Shown here: piece by piece, positions 1-8,052 of the stretch
How the letters are laid out: every line of letters begins with the position of its first letter
Position numbering within the stretch: the stretch's first letter is position 1
Source: Treponemataceae bacterium
Lineage (GTDB): Bacteria > Spirochaetota > Spirochaetia > Treponematales > Treponemataceae
Length of the DNA stretch: 55,905 nt
Direction: 5' to 3'
Assembly (NCBI GenBank): GCA_024402495.1
Contig: JAKSTR010000008.1
Coordinates: forward strand, 1 to 55,905
Position numbers and translations under genes: made by a program
Notes under the pieces: model-generated
What the model was told of the DNA's origin: nothing
Seen by the model: the letters and a program-made list of their open reading frames with translations, nothing else
Databases searched by the model: none

Positions 1-13
1 TTGGAGGCATAAA

Positions 14-1180
14 ATGAGTTTTGATTTTGATAAAATTACAGACCGCAGTAAAACCTACGCAATTAAATATGATCTGGCAAAAGCCCGCAATAAACCGGAA
101 GATGCCATAAGCCTTTGGGTTGCAGATATGGATTTTCCAACTGCGCCATGCATTCAAAAAGCCCTTGCCGAACGTGCGACACATGGAATTTTTGGTTACA
201 GTCGCCCTGATGAACGCTACTATGAAGCTTTGTCAAACTGGTATAAGACTCGTCACAGTTACAGTTTTGAAAAAGACTGGGTCGTAAATACTCCGGGAGT
301 TGTTTTTGCCATTGCAACTGCCATCAAGGCATACACAAAGGAAGGGGACGGTGTTCTGATTCAGAAGCCAGTTTATTATCCTTTTTTTAATATGATTAAT
401 GCTCTGGACAGAAAGGTTGTAAATAGTCCTCTGGAGTTTAAAAACGGTCATTACGAAATCAATTTTGAAGATTTTGAAAAGCAGATTGTTGAAAATGATG
501 TAAAACTGTTTCTTCTGTGTTCTCCTCATAATCCCGGTGGAAGAGTGTGGAGCAAAGCAGAACTTGGAAAGATTGCAGAAATCTGTCTGCGCCATAAAGT
601 GATTGTTGTAAGTGATGAAATTCATTCAGATATTACTTTTGGTGATAATGTTCACACAGTTTTTGGAAACATTTCAAAAGAAGCGGCTGAAAATTCAATA
701 ATCTGTACCGCTCCAAGTAAATCTTTCAATCTTGCGGGCCTTCAGTTCTCAAACATTTTTATTCCAAATGCAGATTTACGTAAGAAATTCCAGAAAGAGG
801 TTGATAAAACTGGCTACGATGAACCTTCTTTAACAGGAATTGTTGCCGCTGTTGCCGCTTATTCAGCAGGTGGCGAATGGTTCGACGCAGCAAAAAAATA
901 TATCTGGGAAAATATTCAGTTTGCGGCTAAATATCTGGAAGAACATAATCCAAAAATCAAGGCAATTATTCCTGAGGGGGCATACCTTCTGTGGCTGGAT
1001 TTTTCTGAAACAGGATTTTCCGATGCAGAAATCAACGAAAAGGTTTTAAGGCAGGCAAAGGTCTGGCTTGATGCTGGAAGTATGTTTGGAAAGGAAGGGG
1101 AGAAGTTCCAGAGAATAAATTGTGCTACTCCACGGGCAGTTTTAGAGCAGGCATTAAAAAATATTTGTGAAATATTCTAA
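14..1180 (+). CDS. MalY/PatB family C-S lyase (pyridoxal phosphate aminotransferase fold I)
   Basis: 388 aa, full family length. Members cleave the C-S bond of cystathionine or cysteine-type thioethers, giving a thiol or sulfide plus pyruvate and ammonia in the cytoplasm. Visible marks are the N-terminal substrate segment WVADMDF (35-41), PHNPGGRVW (171-179), the cofactor-contacting DEIHSD (201-206) and the Schiff-base lysine in APSKSFN (Lys236). The ATG at 14 follows a strong TTGGAGG at positions 1-7. It stands upstream of, and in the same direction as, the YezD and nitrogenase-like genes, which suggests a role in sulfur release from organic thioethers. In other MalY proteins a regulatory role (binding MalT) exists, but nothing here supports that. 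Whether it is transcribed with the downstream genes is unclear, because 374 bp including a promoter-like site lie between. Confidence 0.9.
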   Translation: MSFDFDKITDRSKTYAIKYDLAKARNKPEDAISLWVADMDFPTAPCIQKALAERATHGIFGYSRPDERYYEALSNWYKTRHSYSFEKDWVVNTPGVVFAIATAIKAYTKEGDGVLIQKPVYYPFFNMINALDRKVVNSPLEFKNGHYEINFEDFEKQIVENDVKLFLLCSPHNPGGRVWSKAELGKIAEICLRHKVIVVSDEIHSDITFGDNVHTVFGNISKEAAENSIICTAPSKSFNLAGLQFSNIFIPNADLRKKFQKEVDKTGYDEPSLTGIVAAVAAYSAGGEWFDAAKKYIWENIQFAAKYLEEHNPKIKAIIPEGAYLLWLDFSETGFSDAEINEKVLRQAKVWLDAGSMFGKEGEKFQRINCATPRAVLEQALKNICEIF

Positions 1181-1191
1181 AAAGTCTCAAT

Positions 1192-1222
1192 TCTGACATG
1201 GATTTTGAATCAAGTTGGGATG
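1192..1222 (+). repeat. 31-bp direct repeat, copy 1
   Basis: The 31-bp string beginning TCTGACATGG and ending AAGTTGGGATG recurs at 1378-1408 with one mismatch (GGATTTT versus GGTTTTT). The copies lie 186 bp apart in the non-coding stretch between the MalY-like gene and yezD. Confidence 0.75.
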
Positions 1223-1354
1223 GCACATTTTCTGCAAATGCAGGAAGTACATTCAAACTTTTACAAAAATAATCGCAGTTTTTGCGCAGGCAAAAAATGG
1301 GGGCTTTTGTCCGTACCAAGCAATAGTTAGAGACAAAGCGAACAGCAAAAGCGA

Positions 1355-1408
1355 GTCATGCTGAACTGGGTTCAGCATCTGACATGGTTTTTGAATCAAG
1401 TTGGGATG
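1355..1408 (+). repeat. Palindromic TGCTGAA..TTCAGCA element joined to direct-repeat copy 2
   Basis: TGCTGAACTGGGTTCAGCA (about 1359-1377) is an imperfect palindrome able to form a TGCTGAA/TTCAGCA hairpin. It runs directly into the second copy of the 31-bp repeat (1378-1408). Elements of this look are common dispersed intergenic repeats in bacteria. No open frame with gene-like character covers 1181-1440. Confidence 0.6.
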
Positions 1409-1458
1409 CAGAACTTTCAAACCCGGGATTCGGGCTGAAAAATACAAAATCTATATTA

Positions 1459-1511
1459 CCTATTGACAAAGTAGGAAATATAGTTAAATATATTCCTATC
1501 ATAAAAGTAGG
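1459..1511 (+). promoter_or_regulatory. Promoter with two CCTA-N9-TAGG dyads (candidate repressor operators)
   Basis: CCTA (1459-1462) and TAGG (1472-1475) form one inverted repeat, CCTA (1495-1498) and TAGG (1508-1511) a second with the same 9-nt spacer, 36 bp downstream. A TTGACA -35 (1463-1468) lies inside the first dyad. A weak -10 (TTAAAT, 1484-1489) lies between the two dyads. The first YezD codon is at 1555, so the second dyad would fall near the transcription start. The geometry is that of a repressor bracketing a promoter. The half-site and spacing recall Rrf2-family (CymR/IscR-like) operators, but that assignment is a guess. Confidence 0.55.
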
Positions 1512-1554
1512 TAATAACACCTTAAAAACTGATTTTCTTAATCAGGAGGCGTTT

Positions 1555-1710
1555 ATGGAGAAAACAAGTGAAGAGGTATTTCCGAAAGAATATCAGGTAA
1601 TACTAGAGAATCTTCTGAAAGATTTGAAATACGGAAGTATCAACATAATCGTTCAGGATGGAAAAATCATACAAATAGATAAAACGGAAAAAGTTAGAAT
1701 AAAAAACTGA
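1555..1710 (+). CDS. yezD: YezD-like small protein (DUF2292)
   Basis: 51 aa, beginning MEKTSEEVFPKE and carrying the family core: a helix ending LLKDLKYGSI followed by a strand pair INIIVQDGKIIQIDKTEK. DUF2292/YezD proteins are small, of unknown biochemical role, and are often found in sulfur-assimilation operons, which fits here. The ATG at 1555 is preceded by AGGAGG (1544-1549), which decides this start over a longer frame opening at 1384. Its TGA (1708-1710) is embedded in the first copy of the shared leader hairpin, so a terminating ribosome would sit on that element. Confidence 0.75.
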   Translation: MEKTSEEVFPKEYQVILENLLKDLKYGSINIIVQDGKIIQIDKTEKVRIKN

Positions 1711-1728
1711 CCGGAAAGACCGGAGGTT
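1705..1728 (+). promoter_or_regulatory. Shared antiterminator-like hairpin, copy 1 (before the NifB-like gene)
   Basis: Reads AACT-GA-CCGG-AAAGA-CCGG-A-GGTT. It folds as a lower helix AACU/GGUU, an asymmetric GA/A internal loop, a 4-bp upper helix and an A-rich loop. The terminator that follows (1718-1762) uses the same CCGGAGGTT as its 5' arm, so the two structures exclude each other. The same arrangement occurs at 6727-6750 and 7969-7991 with a compensated upper stem. Binding partner is unknown. Confidence 0.6.
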
Positions 1729-1762
1729 TTTGCTGAACATGGCAGAACCTCCGGTCTTTTTT
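1718..1762 (+). terminator. Intrinsic terminator in the leader of the NifB-like gene
   Basis: GACCGGAGGTT (1718-1728) pairs perfectly over 11 bp with AACCTCCGGTC (1746-1756), followed by TTTTTT. It sits between yezD and the NifB-like gene and overlaps the upstream hairpin, the geometry of an attenuator. Confidence 0.8.
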
Positions 1763-1783
1763 ATTTGTATAAGGAACAGGAAT

Positions 1784-2656
1784 ATGACAAAAGCGTTCAG
1801 TGAATTGCAGCAGTCGCATCCATGTTTTGGCGGACACGTATTCAATGCAGGACGTATTCATCTTCCTGTAAGTCCCGGCTGCAACATCGGCTGCAGGTTC
1901 TGCGACAGAGTCATCAATGATACGGAAGAAAGACCCGGAGTAACTTCCAGAGTTGTAAAGCCGGAAGAAAGCATTGAGATTTTGAACAAAGCCCTTGAAG
2001 TCTGTCCTGAAATAAAAGTTGCCGGAATAGCAGGTCCCGGAGACACTCTTGCGACTGATTATGCGCTGGCAACTTTCAGGCTGATAAAAGAAGAGCACCC
2101 GGAAATCATCAAGTGCATGAGCACAAACGGTCTTTTGCTGGATGAAAGGGCAGATGAAGTGATAGAAGTCGGAATTGATTCTCTGACTGTTACTGTCAAT
2201 GCGGTTGACCCGGAAATAGAAGCGAAGCTGAACAGGTTCGTAATCTATCACGGCAAGCGCTACGAAGGAGTTGAAGCGGCAAAGATTCTTATTGAGCATC
2301 AGCTGAAAGGCATAAAGAAAATTGCAGATGCCGGAATAACGGTAAAGGTCAATACGGTTCTTGTTCCGGAAATAAACGGTGACCATATTGAAGAAATTGC
2401 AAGGACGGTGAGCAGCCTCGGAGCAAAAATCTACAATATCATTCCGCTGATTCCGCAGGCAGAGCTTAAAGATTTCAGGGCGCCTGTCTGCCGCGAGATA
2501 GATGAAGCAAGAACAAGAGCAGGAAAATATATTGACGTGTTCAGGCACTGCCAGCACTGCAGGGCAGATGCGGTTGGGATTCCGGGAAAGAGCGAGTTCG
2601 GAGACCGGATTTATCAGAGAAAACTTGAAGTGAAAGAAACATTTTCACATGGTTAA
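1784..2656 (+). CDS. NifB-like radical SAM protein without NifX domain
   Basis: 290 aa from the ATG at 1784. NifB-type enzymes use S-adenosylmethionine to build the carbide-centred Fe-S core needed by nitrogenase-family reductases. Seen here: HPCF near residue 12, the radical SAM motif CNIGCRFC (Cys33, Cys37, Cys40), GIAGPGD (81-87) and the C-terminal CQHCRADAVG (Cys256, Cys259) that matches NifB and supplies auxiliary cluster ligands. The C-terminal NifX domain found in many NifBs is absent; a separate NifX-like gene lies downstream. The frame is open back to 1730, but that part is the terminator hairpin, so 1784 (after AAGGAACAGG) is preferred. Next to NifH/D/K-like genes it should supply their cofactor. 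Best comparison is MarB of methylthio-alkane reductase clusters, which is inference. Confidence 0.85.
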   Translation: MTKAFSELQQSHPCFGGHVFNAGRIHLPVSPGCNIGCRFCDRVINDTEERPGVTSRVVKPEESIEILNKALEVCPEIKVAGIAGPGDTLATDYALATFRLIKEEHPEIIKCMSTNGLLLDERADEVIEVGIDSLTVTVNAVDPEIEAKLNRFVIYHGKRYEGVEAAKILIEHQLKGIKKIADAGITVKVNTVLVPEINGDHIEEIARTVSSLGAKIYNIIPLIPQAELKDFRAPVCREIDEARTRAGKYIDVFRHCQHCRADAVGIPGKSEFGDRIYQRKLEVKETFSHG

Positions 2657-2667
2657 TAAATTTTTAA

Positions 2668-3531
<864 letters not shown>

Positions 3532-3550
3532 TCCGGAGGAAAAAGCTTAA

Positions 3551-3898
3551 ATGAGTTACAGAATTGCAGCAGCAACCAGCAACGGTAAAATCGTAGATAC
3601 ACATTTTGGTCGTGCAGAATATTTCACAATCCTTGAAGTTCAGGACGACGGTTCTTTTGCAGAAATTGAACGCCGCGATGTTTTTCATTCTTCTGACGGA
3701 AAATGCAGCCAGGATTTGATGAACAAAGCTGCGGAAAATCTGAGCGACTGTTCTTATGTGCTTGCCGCAAAAATCGGTCCGCACGCAATTCAGGCTCTGG
3801 AAGCAAAAAAGATTTCGGCATTTGACATAGCAATAGAAATTGCTCCTGCCGTAGAAAAAATCCATGTTTATCATAAAAAGGTAAACCGTATCAACTAG
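3551..3898 (+). CDS. NifX/NafY-like dinitrogenase iron-cofactor-binding protein
   Basis: 115 aa, a single domain of the NifX/NifB-C-terminal superfamily, which binds nitrogenase Fe-S cofactor precursors and carries them between maturation steps. Marks are IAAATSNGK near the start, the family motif DTHFGRAEYF (16-25), and a small alpha/beta layout ending in IHVYHKK. RBS GGAGG lies at 3535-3539. Lying between the NifH-like and NifD-like genes, it plausibly hands the product of the NifB-like enzyme to the NifDK-like protein, taking the part that a NifX domain plays when fused to NifB. Role inferred. Confidence 0.8.
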   Translation: MSYRIAAATSNGKIVDTHFGRAEYFTILEVQDDGSFAEIERRDVFHSSDGKCSQDLMNKAAENLSDCSYVLAAKIGPHAIQALEAKKISAFDIAIEIAPAVEKIHVYHKKVNRIN

Positions 3899-3906
3899 AG
3901 GTGTAT

Positions 3907-5382
3907 ATGGCATTTAACTTTACTAATGCTAATGTTGCTGTACGCGAACAGAGGCTCGGTTCAGTAACGGGATATTCGGGAAACTTGAAGGACATTGTAG
4001 AAAAATCACACTGCGGAACCTTGAAAAACAAGGAGCGCTGTTTCAGCCAGTCTTCAGCCTGTCTTTCCGGCTGCGGACTCAACCGCCTTACTGCAATCAG
4101 AAATGTTGCAATCATCTATCATGCTCCGGCAGGCTGTGCGGCTCCGCTTGCAAACGGTTCAAGAACCATCAACGACCAGCTTGCAACAAGAATAAATGAA
4201 GAAACAAACACTGTGATGATTTGTACCGACTTGAACGAGCACGATACAATCTTCGGTGCAACAAAGGCGTTGCGCGAAATCATCCAGCATACCTACAATA
4301 AATATTCTCCGGAAGCAATTTTCGTTTCAACATCATGCGTTTCAGGCGTCATCGGAGAAAACATTGACGACCTTGTTGAAGAAATGAAGAACGAGCTTCC
4401 CGTACCGATTGTTCCGGTTCATTGCGAAGGTTTCAAATCAAGAATCTGGGCTTCAGGTTTTGACATTGCAGACCACGCAATCATGCAGGGTATCGTTCAG
4501 CCGCCAAAAGAAAAACGCAACGTAATCAACTTCAAGAACTTTTACGAAAGTGCGCGCCCGCAGATTACAAAGATTTTTGCGGAGCTTGGAGTAAAACCGC
4601 AGTTCCTTTATTCAAACGCAACTGTAGAAGAAATCCGCCATATTTCAGAAAGCCTTGCGACTGTCTGTGTATGCGGAACGTTGGGAACTTATCTTGGTAA
4701 TGCCCTTGAACAGACTTACGGCGTTCCGTACATCAAGACAATCAATTTCTGCGGCGTTACCGGTTTTGAAACATGGATGCGCGAAATCGGAAAAACAATC
4801 GGCAGGGAAAAAGAAGTTGAATCTTACCTTGAACGCCAGAGGGCAATTTATCTTCCGCAGATTGAAGAAGTTAAAAAAGAACTCAAAGGTCTCCGCGCCG
4901 TAATCGGAATGGGCCCGGGATACACTTATGAAGTTGCACGCGTCCTTCAGGAATTCGGTATGGAAGTTGTATGGGCTCTGGCTTGGCACTACGACTACAA
5001 ATACGACGACGGAAACGTTCCGCCGGCTCTTGACCATCTTCTTAAGACAAATCAGGACAAGGAACTTCCGGTTTCAATTGCAGACCAGCAGAATTATGAG
5101 GTTCTGAATATCCTGAACAGATACAAGCCTGACATCTACTTCAGCCGTCATCCGGGTTCAACAGTCTGGGCAATCAAGCAGGGCTATGCGGCATGCTATG
5201 TTGCAGACGAATACACAATTTTTGGATACGAAGGAACACTTGCATTTGCAAAGCGCATTCTTGATACGGTAAGAAACAGAAGTTTTGAAAAAAATCTTGC
5301 GGCTCACATCAAGGTTCCATACACGGACTGGTGGTACAAGCAGGAAATCGACAAATTCCTTACTGGAGGAGTAAAAAACTGA
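3907..5382 (+). CDS. NifD-like alpha subunit of a nitrogenase-like reductase (MarD candidate)
   Basis: 491 aa from ATG 3907 (AGAGG at 3896-3900); an alternative GTG at 3901 overlaps the Shine-Dalgarno and is disfavoured. Three P-cluster cysteines are kept: Cys52 in ACLSGCG, Cys77 in APAGCAA and Cys144 in STSCVSG. Cys256 (VCVCGTLG) lines up with the FeMo-cofactor cysteine of NifD. The position of the cofactor histidine, counted back from the conserved GYEG (440-443), is Cys430 in AACYVADEY, so the homocitrate/Mo-cofactor histidine seems to be missing. This supports a nitrogenase relative with another active-site cluster and not a dinitrogenase. Followed after 1 nt by the NifK-like gene. Alignment was by eye. 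Confidence 0.8.
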   Translation: MAFNFTNANVAVREQRLGSVTGYSGNLKDIVEKSHCGTLKNKERCFSQSSACLSGCGLNRLTAIRNVAIIYHAPAGCAAPLANGSRTINDQLATRINEETNTVMICTDLNEHDTIFGATKALREIIQHTYNKYSPEAIFVSTSCVSGVIGENIDDLVEEMKNELPVPIVPVHCEGFKSRIWASGFDIADHAIMQGIVQPPKEKRNVINFKNFYESARPQITKIFAELGVKPQFLYSNATVEEIRHISESLATVCVCGTLGTYLGNALEQTYGVPYIKTINFCGVTGFETWMREIGKTIGREKEVESYLERQRAIYLPQIEEVKKELKGLRAVIGMGPGYTYEVARVLQEFGMEVVWALAWHYDYKYDDGNVPPALDHLLKTNQDKELPVSIADQQNYEVLNILNRYKPDIYFSRHPGSTVWAIKQGYAACYVADEYTIFGYEGTLAFAKRILDTVRNRSFEKNLAAHIKVPYTDWWYKQEIDKFLTGGVKN

Positions 5383-5383
5383 T

Positions 5384-6703
5384 ATGGCAAAGATACTTGA
5401 TCAACCGCGATATAAGTGTGCGCTGAGCGCAATGCAGACAGTCCAGTCTATTCCCGGTGCAATTCCGGTTCTTCATTCTGGGCCGGGCTGCGCAAGCAAA
5501 TTGAACGACAACCGCGGAACAAGCGGACATTACAGCGCAAATATTTTTCCGTGTACTTCGGTAAGCGAAAAGGAAGTTGTTTTTGGCGGTGCAGCAAAAC
5601 TTCGTGCTACGGTAGAAAGCGCCCTCAAAGTAATTGATGCAGACCTTTTTGTAATCCTTTCGGGCTGTACGCAGGAAATCATCGGTGACGACATCCGCGA
5701 AATTGCCGCAGAATTTGAAGATGCAGAAAAACCTGTCGTATGGGCAAAGACACCCGGTTTTAAAGGAAACAATTATCTTGGTCACGACTGGATTCTTAAA
5801 GCACTTTTTGAACAGCTTTTGAAAGAACCTTTTATCGACACAGGTGCCCCAAAGCAGAAAGGTCTTGTAAATCTTTTTGTAAGCATTCCGCAGCAGGACC
5901 CGTTCTGGCTTGGAAACCTGCGCGAGATTGAAAAGCTTTTGACGGCAATCGGTCTTACGCCAAACACAATCTTTGGGTTCGGGCGCGGCATTGAAAACGT
6001 CAAAAAGATTCCGCAGGCAGAATTTACAATTCTTGTTTCGCCCTGGGTTGGAATTGAAAGCGCAAAATACCTTGAAAAGAAATTCAAGATACCGCTTCTT
6101 CATTACAAGTATCTTCCAATCGGTGCTTTTGAAACTTCAAAATTCTTAAGAACCGTGCAGGAATTTACGGGAGCGGACAAAGCCCTTACGGAAAAATTCA
6201 TCGATGAACAGGAAAAAGAATATTACTACTACATCGAACGTTTTTCTGACACATTCCTTGAAAGCCGTGCCATGGGAAAAAGATTTTCAACAGTAAGCGA
6301 TGCACATTATGCGCTTTCTGTGACAAAATTCCTTGTAAACGATTTGGGCGAATTCCCTGAAACCCAGTACATCACCGATGACACGCCGGCAAAATACCGC
6401 GATGCAATCAGGGAAGAATTTGAAAACCTCAACTACGGAATTAAGGCGCCTGTTGAATGGAATGTTGACGGTCTTGATATCGATGAAAAAATTTCAAAGG
6501 CAGACTACGCAGGAACGCCGCTGATTCTGGGTTCAATGTGGGAAGAAAAGCTCTGCAAGAAACTTGAAGCACACTTCATCAATATTTCGTATCCGATGAA
6601 CACGCGCCTTGTAATCAATTCAACGGTTGCAGGTTACGCCGGCGGCTTGAAGCTTATTGAGGACATCTATACAGAAGCCCTTGCAAAATGTGCAATCAAG
6701 TAA
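5384..6703 (+). CDS. NifK-like beta subunit of a nitrogenase-like reductase (MarK candidate)
   Basis: 439 aa, partner of the NifD-like subunit in an expected alpha2beta2 tetramer. The three beta-side P-cluster cysteines can be seen: Cys12 in RYKCALSAM, Cys36 in HSGPGCAS and Cys95 in LSGCTQEIIGDD. The N-terminus is short: NifK of Mo nitrogenase has a longer lead before the first cysteine. The C-terminal part holds GSMWEEKL and NSTVAGYAGG as in the family. It is translationally adjacent to the NifD-like gene (stop TGA, 1 nt, ATG). Downstream comes the second copy of the shared leader hairpin. No NifE/NifN pair follows, so this is taken as the catalytic, not scaffold, subunit. Confidence 0.8.
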   Translation: MAKILDQPRYKCALSAMQTVQSIPGAIPVLHSGPGCASKLNDNRGTSGHYSANIFPCTSVSEKEVVFGGAAKLRATVESALKVIDADLFVILSGCTQEIIGDDIREIAAEFEDAEKPVVWAKTPGFKGNNYLGHDWILKALFEQLLKEPFIDTGAPKQKGLVNLFVSIPQQDPFWLGNLREIEKLLTAIGLTPNTIFGFGRGIENVKKIPQAEFTILVSPWVGIESAKYLEKKFKIPLLHYKYLPIGAFETSKFLRTVQEFTGADKALTEKFIDEQEKEYYYYIERFSDTFLESRAMGKRFSTVSDAHYALSVTKFLVNDLGEFPETQYITDDTPAKYRDAIREEFENLNYGIKAPVEWNVDGLDIDEKISKADYAGTPLILGSMWEEKLCKKLEAHFINISYPMNTRLVINSTVAGYAGGLKLIEDIYTEALAKCAIK

Positions 6704-6726
6704 TTTTGCCTGCACATATTTTTTAG

Positions 6727-6750
6727 AACTGACTGGAAAAACTGGAGGTT
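6727..6750 (+). promoter_or_regulatory. Shared antiterminator-like hairpin, copy 2 (before cysK)
   Basis: Reads AACT-GA-CTGG-AAAAA-CTGG-A-GGTT, 24 nt after the NifK-like stop. The upper stem CUGG/CUGG closes with two G-U wobbles where copy 1 has CCGG/CCGG. The outer AACU...GGUU, the GA/A internal loop and the A-rich loop are identical to copies 1 and 3. The GUU end is the first part of the following terminator. Confidence 0.6.
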
Positions 6751-6793
6751 CCGTTTAGAAATCATTTTTGGTTTCTGGACGGAACTTTTTTTT
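6748..6793 (+). terminator. Intrinsic terminator between the NifK-like gene and cysK
   Basis: A 16-bp stem with G-U pairs: 6748-6763 (GTTCCGTTTAGAAATC) with 6770-6785 (GGTTTCTGGACGGAAC), loop ATTTTT region, then eight T. It starts inside the GGTT of hairpin copy 2. Confidence 0.8.
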
Positions 6794-6849
6794 ACCGTAA
6801 ATGTTGAGTTTTTTACATCAGCCTGAAAAATAATGAACAAATTATAAAA

Positions 6850-6941
6850 AGCAGCCGCAGACAAGCACAGGCACGAAAAAAATTCCTCACGACCGAAGGG
6901 CGAAGACTTTTTTTCGAGGCTGGGGTTGTCGAAAGGCTGCT
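6850..6941 (+). repeat. Long imperfect hairpin element between leader 2 and cysK
   Basis: Nested complementary arms AGCAGCC (6850-6856)/GGCTGCT (6935-6941), GACAA (6860-6864)/TTGTC (6926-6930) and CGAAAAAAA (6874-6882)/TTTTTTTCG (6908-6916) give a roughly 92-nt folded element. It is more GC-rich than its flanks. It could be a dispersed intergenic repeat or part of the cysK 5' leader. No second copy is in the window. Confidence 0.5.
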
Positions 6942-6986
6942 GTTAATATTTTTTTACTCGGCATTCAGGCTATTTAGAGGAAGATT

Positions 6987-7937
6987 ATGGGGAAAATTTA
7001 TAATTCAATTGTTGAACTGGTTGGAAATACGCCGCTTCTTAGGCTTAACAGGTTTGAAGAAGAACTTGGAATTGAAGCAAATATTCTTGCAAAGCTGGAA
7101 TATTTCAATCCGACTTCAAGCATAAAAGACAGAATTGCCGTTGCCATGATTGAAGATGCAGAAGCTGCCGGAAAAATTAAAAAAGGCGGTTTTTTTGCGG
7201 AAACAACCAGCGGAAATACAGGAATTTCGCTGGCGGCATTTGCAACTGTAAAGGGCTACAAATTTCAGCCTTACATGTCAAAAAATGTAAGCGAAGAAAG
7301 AAGCAAGGTGATTCGTGCCTACGGGGCAGACCTTGTATATCAGGAAGATGTTCCGGAAGCAAAGAAAGCCCTTGATGAAAACAACGGGGATTTTGTAGCA
7401 GGAACAGCCGCCATCAAAAAGAAACTTGCCGAGCAGGGCGTTTTTGTAATGAACCAGATGTTCAACCCGAAAAATCCCGGCGGGCATTATGAGTCCACTG
7501 GAAAGGAGATTTGGGAAGATACGGACGGCAAAGTTGATGTACTTGTTTCTTCAGTCGGTACGGGCGGAACAATTTCTGGCACCGGGCGTTATCTTAAGGA
7601 AAAAAATCCTGATATAAAAATCATTGCGGTTGAACCTGCGGCAGGAGAGTTTGACATTACAGGAATCCACAGATTTTCTGATGTTCCTGAAAATCATTTT
7701 CCGGGAAATCTGGACAGGGCGGTATATGACGAAGTGATTACTGCTCCTCAGGACGAAGCTAAAAAAGCTGCCCGGGAAGTTGCACGCACAGACGGAATTC
7801 TTGTAGGAGTTTCAAGCGGTGCAGCCCTGTATGCCGCAAAGCTTCTTGCAAAGCGACCAGAATACAAAGGAAAAAATATTGCCGTAATTCTGCCGGACAC
7901 AGGATTGCGCTATTTAAGCACGGATTTGTTTGAATAA
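6987..7937 (+). CDS. cysK: Cysteine synthase (O-acetylserine sulfhydrylase family)
   Basis: 316 aa, typical length. Catalyses formation of cysteine from O-acetylserine and sulfide with pyridoxal phosphate. Seen: NPTSSIKDR with the Schiff-base Lys47, the substrate loop TTSGNTG (73-79) and the phosphate-binding GTGGTISGTG (191-200). Start ATG 6987 follows AGAGGAAG. It stands 3' of the nitrogenase-like genes behind its own hairpin/terminator leader, so sulfide or thiol released by the upstream enzymes could be fixed here. Related enzymes using O-phosphoserine or O-acetylhomoserine cannot be ruled out by reading alone. Confidence 0.9.
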   Translation: MGKIYNSIVELVGNTPLLRLNRFEEELGIEANILAKLEYFNPTSSIKDRIAVAMIEDAEAAGKIKKGGFFAETTSGNTGISLAAFATVKGYKFQPYMSKNVSEERSKVIRAYGADLVYQEDVPEAKKALDENNGDFVAGTAAIKKKLAEQGVFVMNQMFNPKNPGGHYESTGKEIWEDTDGKVDVLVSSVGTGGTISGTGRYLKEKNPDIKIIAVEPAAGEFDITGIHRFSDVPENHFPGNLDRAVYDEVITAPQDEAKKAAREVARTDGILVGVSSGAALYAAKLLAKRPEYKGKNIAVILPDTGLRYLSTDLFE

Positions 7938-7968
7938 TTAAGGCGAACCGTTTTTATTGCATTTATAA

Positions 7969-7991
7969 AACTGACCCGAAAACGGGAGGTT
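7969..7991 (+). promoter_or_regulatory. Shared antiterminator-like hairpin, copy 3 (before the transporter)
   Basis: Reads AACT-GA-CCCG-AAAA-CGGG-A-GGTT, 31 nt after the cysK stop. The third base pair of the upper stem is C-G where copy 1 has G-C, a compensatory change. The GGAGGTT end is shared with the terminator 7985-8016. Confidence 0.6.
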
Positions 7992-8016
7992 CTTTATAAA
8001 AGAATCTCCTTTTTTT
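7985..8016 (+). terminator. Intrinsic terminator in the leader of the ABC binding protein
   Basis: GGAGGTTCTTT (7985-7995) pairs with AAAGAATCTCC (7999-8009) over 11 bp with one G-U, tight loop, then seven T (8010-8016). Overlaps hairpin copy 3 by nine nucleotides apart from the unpaired A. Confidence 0.8.
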
Positions 8017-8052
8017 GAGCAAGGAGAAAAAAGTTTTCATAGGAGGCAAAAA

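Noticed and set aside
1528-1550. Fourth copy of the shared hairpin before yezD (AACTGATTTTCTTAATCAGG)
   Set aside because: It starts with AACTGA and ends near GGAGG, but the pairing (CTGATT/AATCAG) and the missing GGTT do not match the other three, and no terminator follows; the GGAGG is simply the yezD ribosome site.
1730-1783. In-frame N-terminal extension of the NifB-like protein (TTG 1730 or ATG 1739)
   Set aside because: The extension is encoded by the terminator stem and T-run, and NifB proteins do not have such a leader; ATG 1784 fits the family start.
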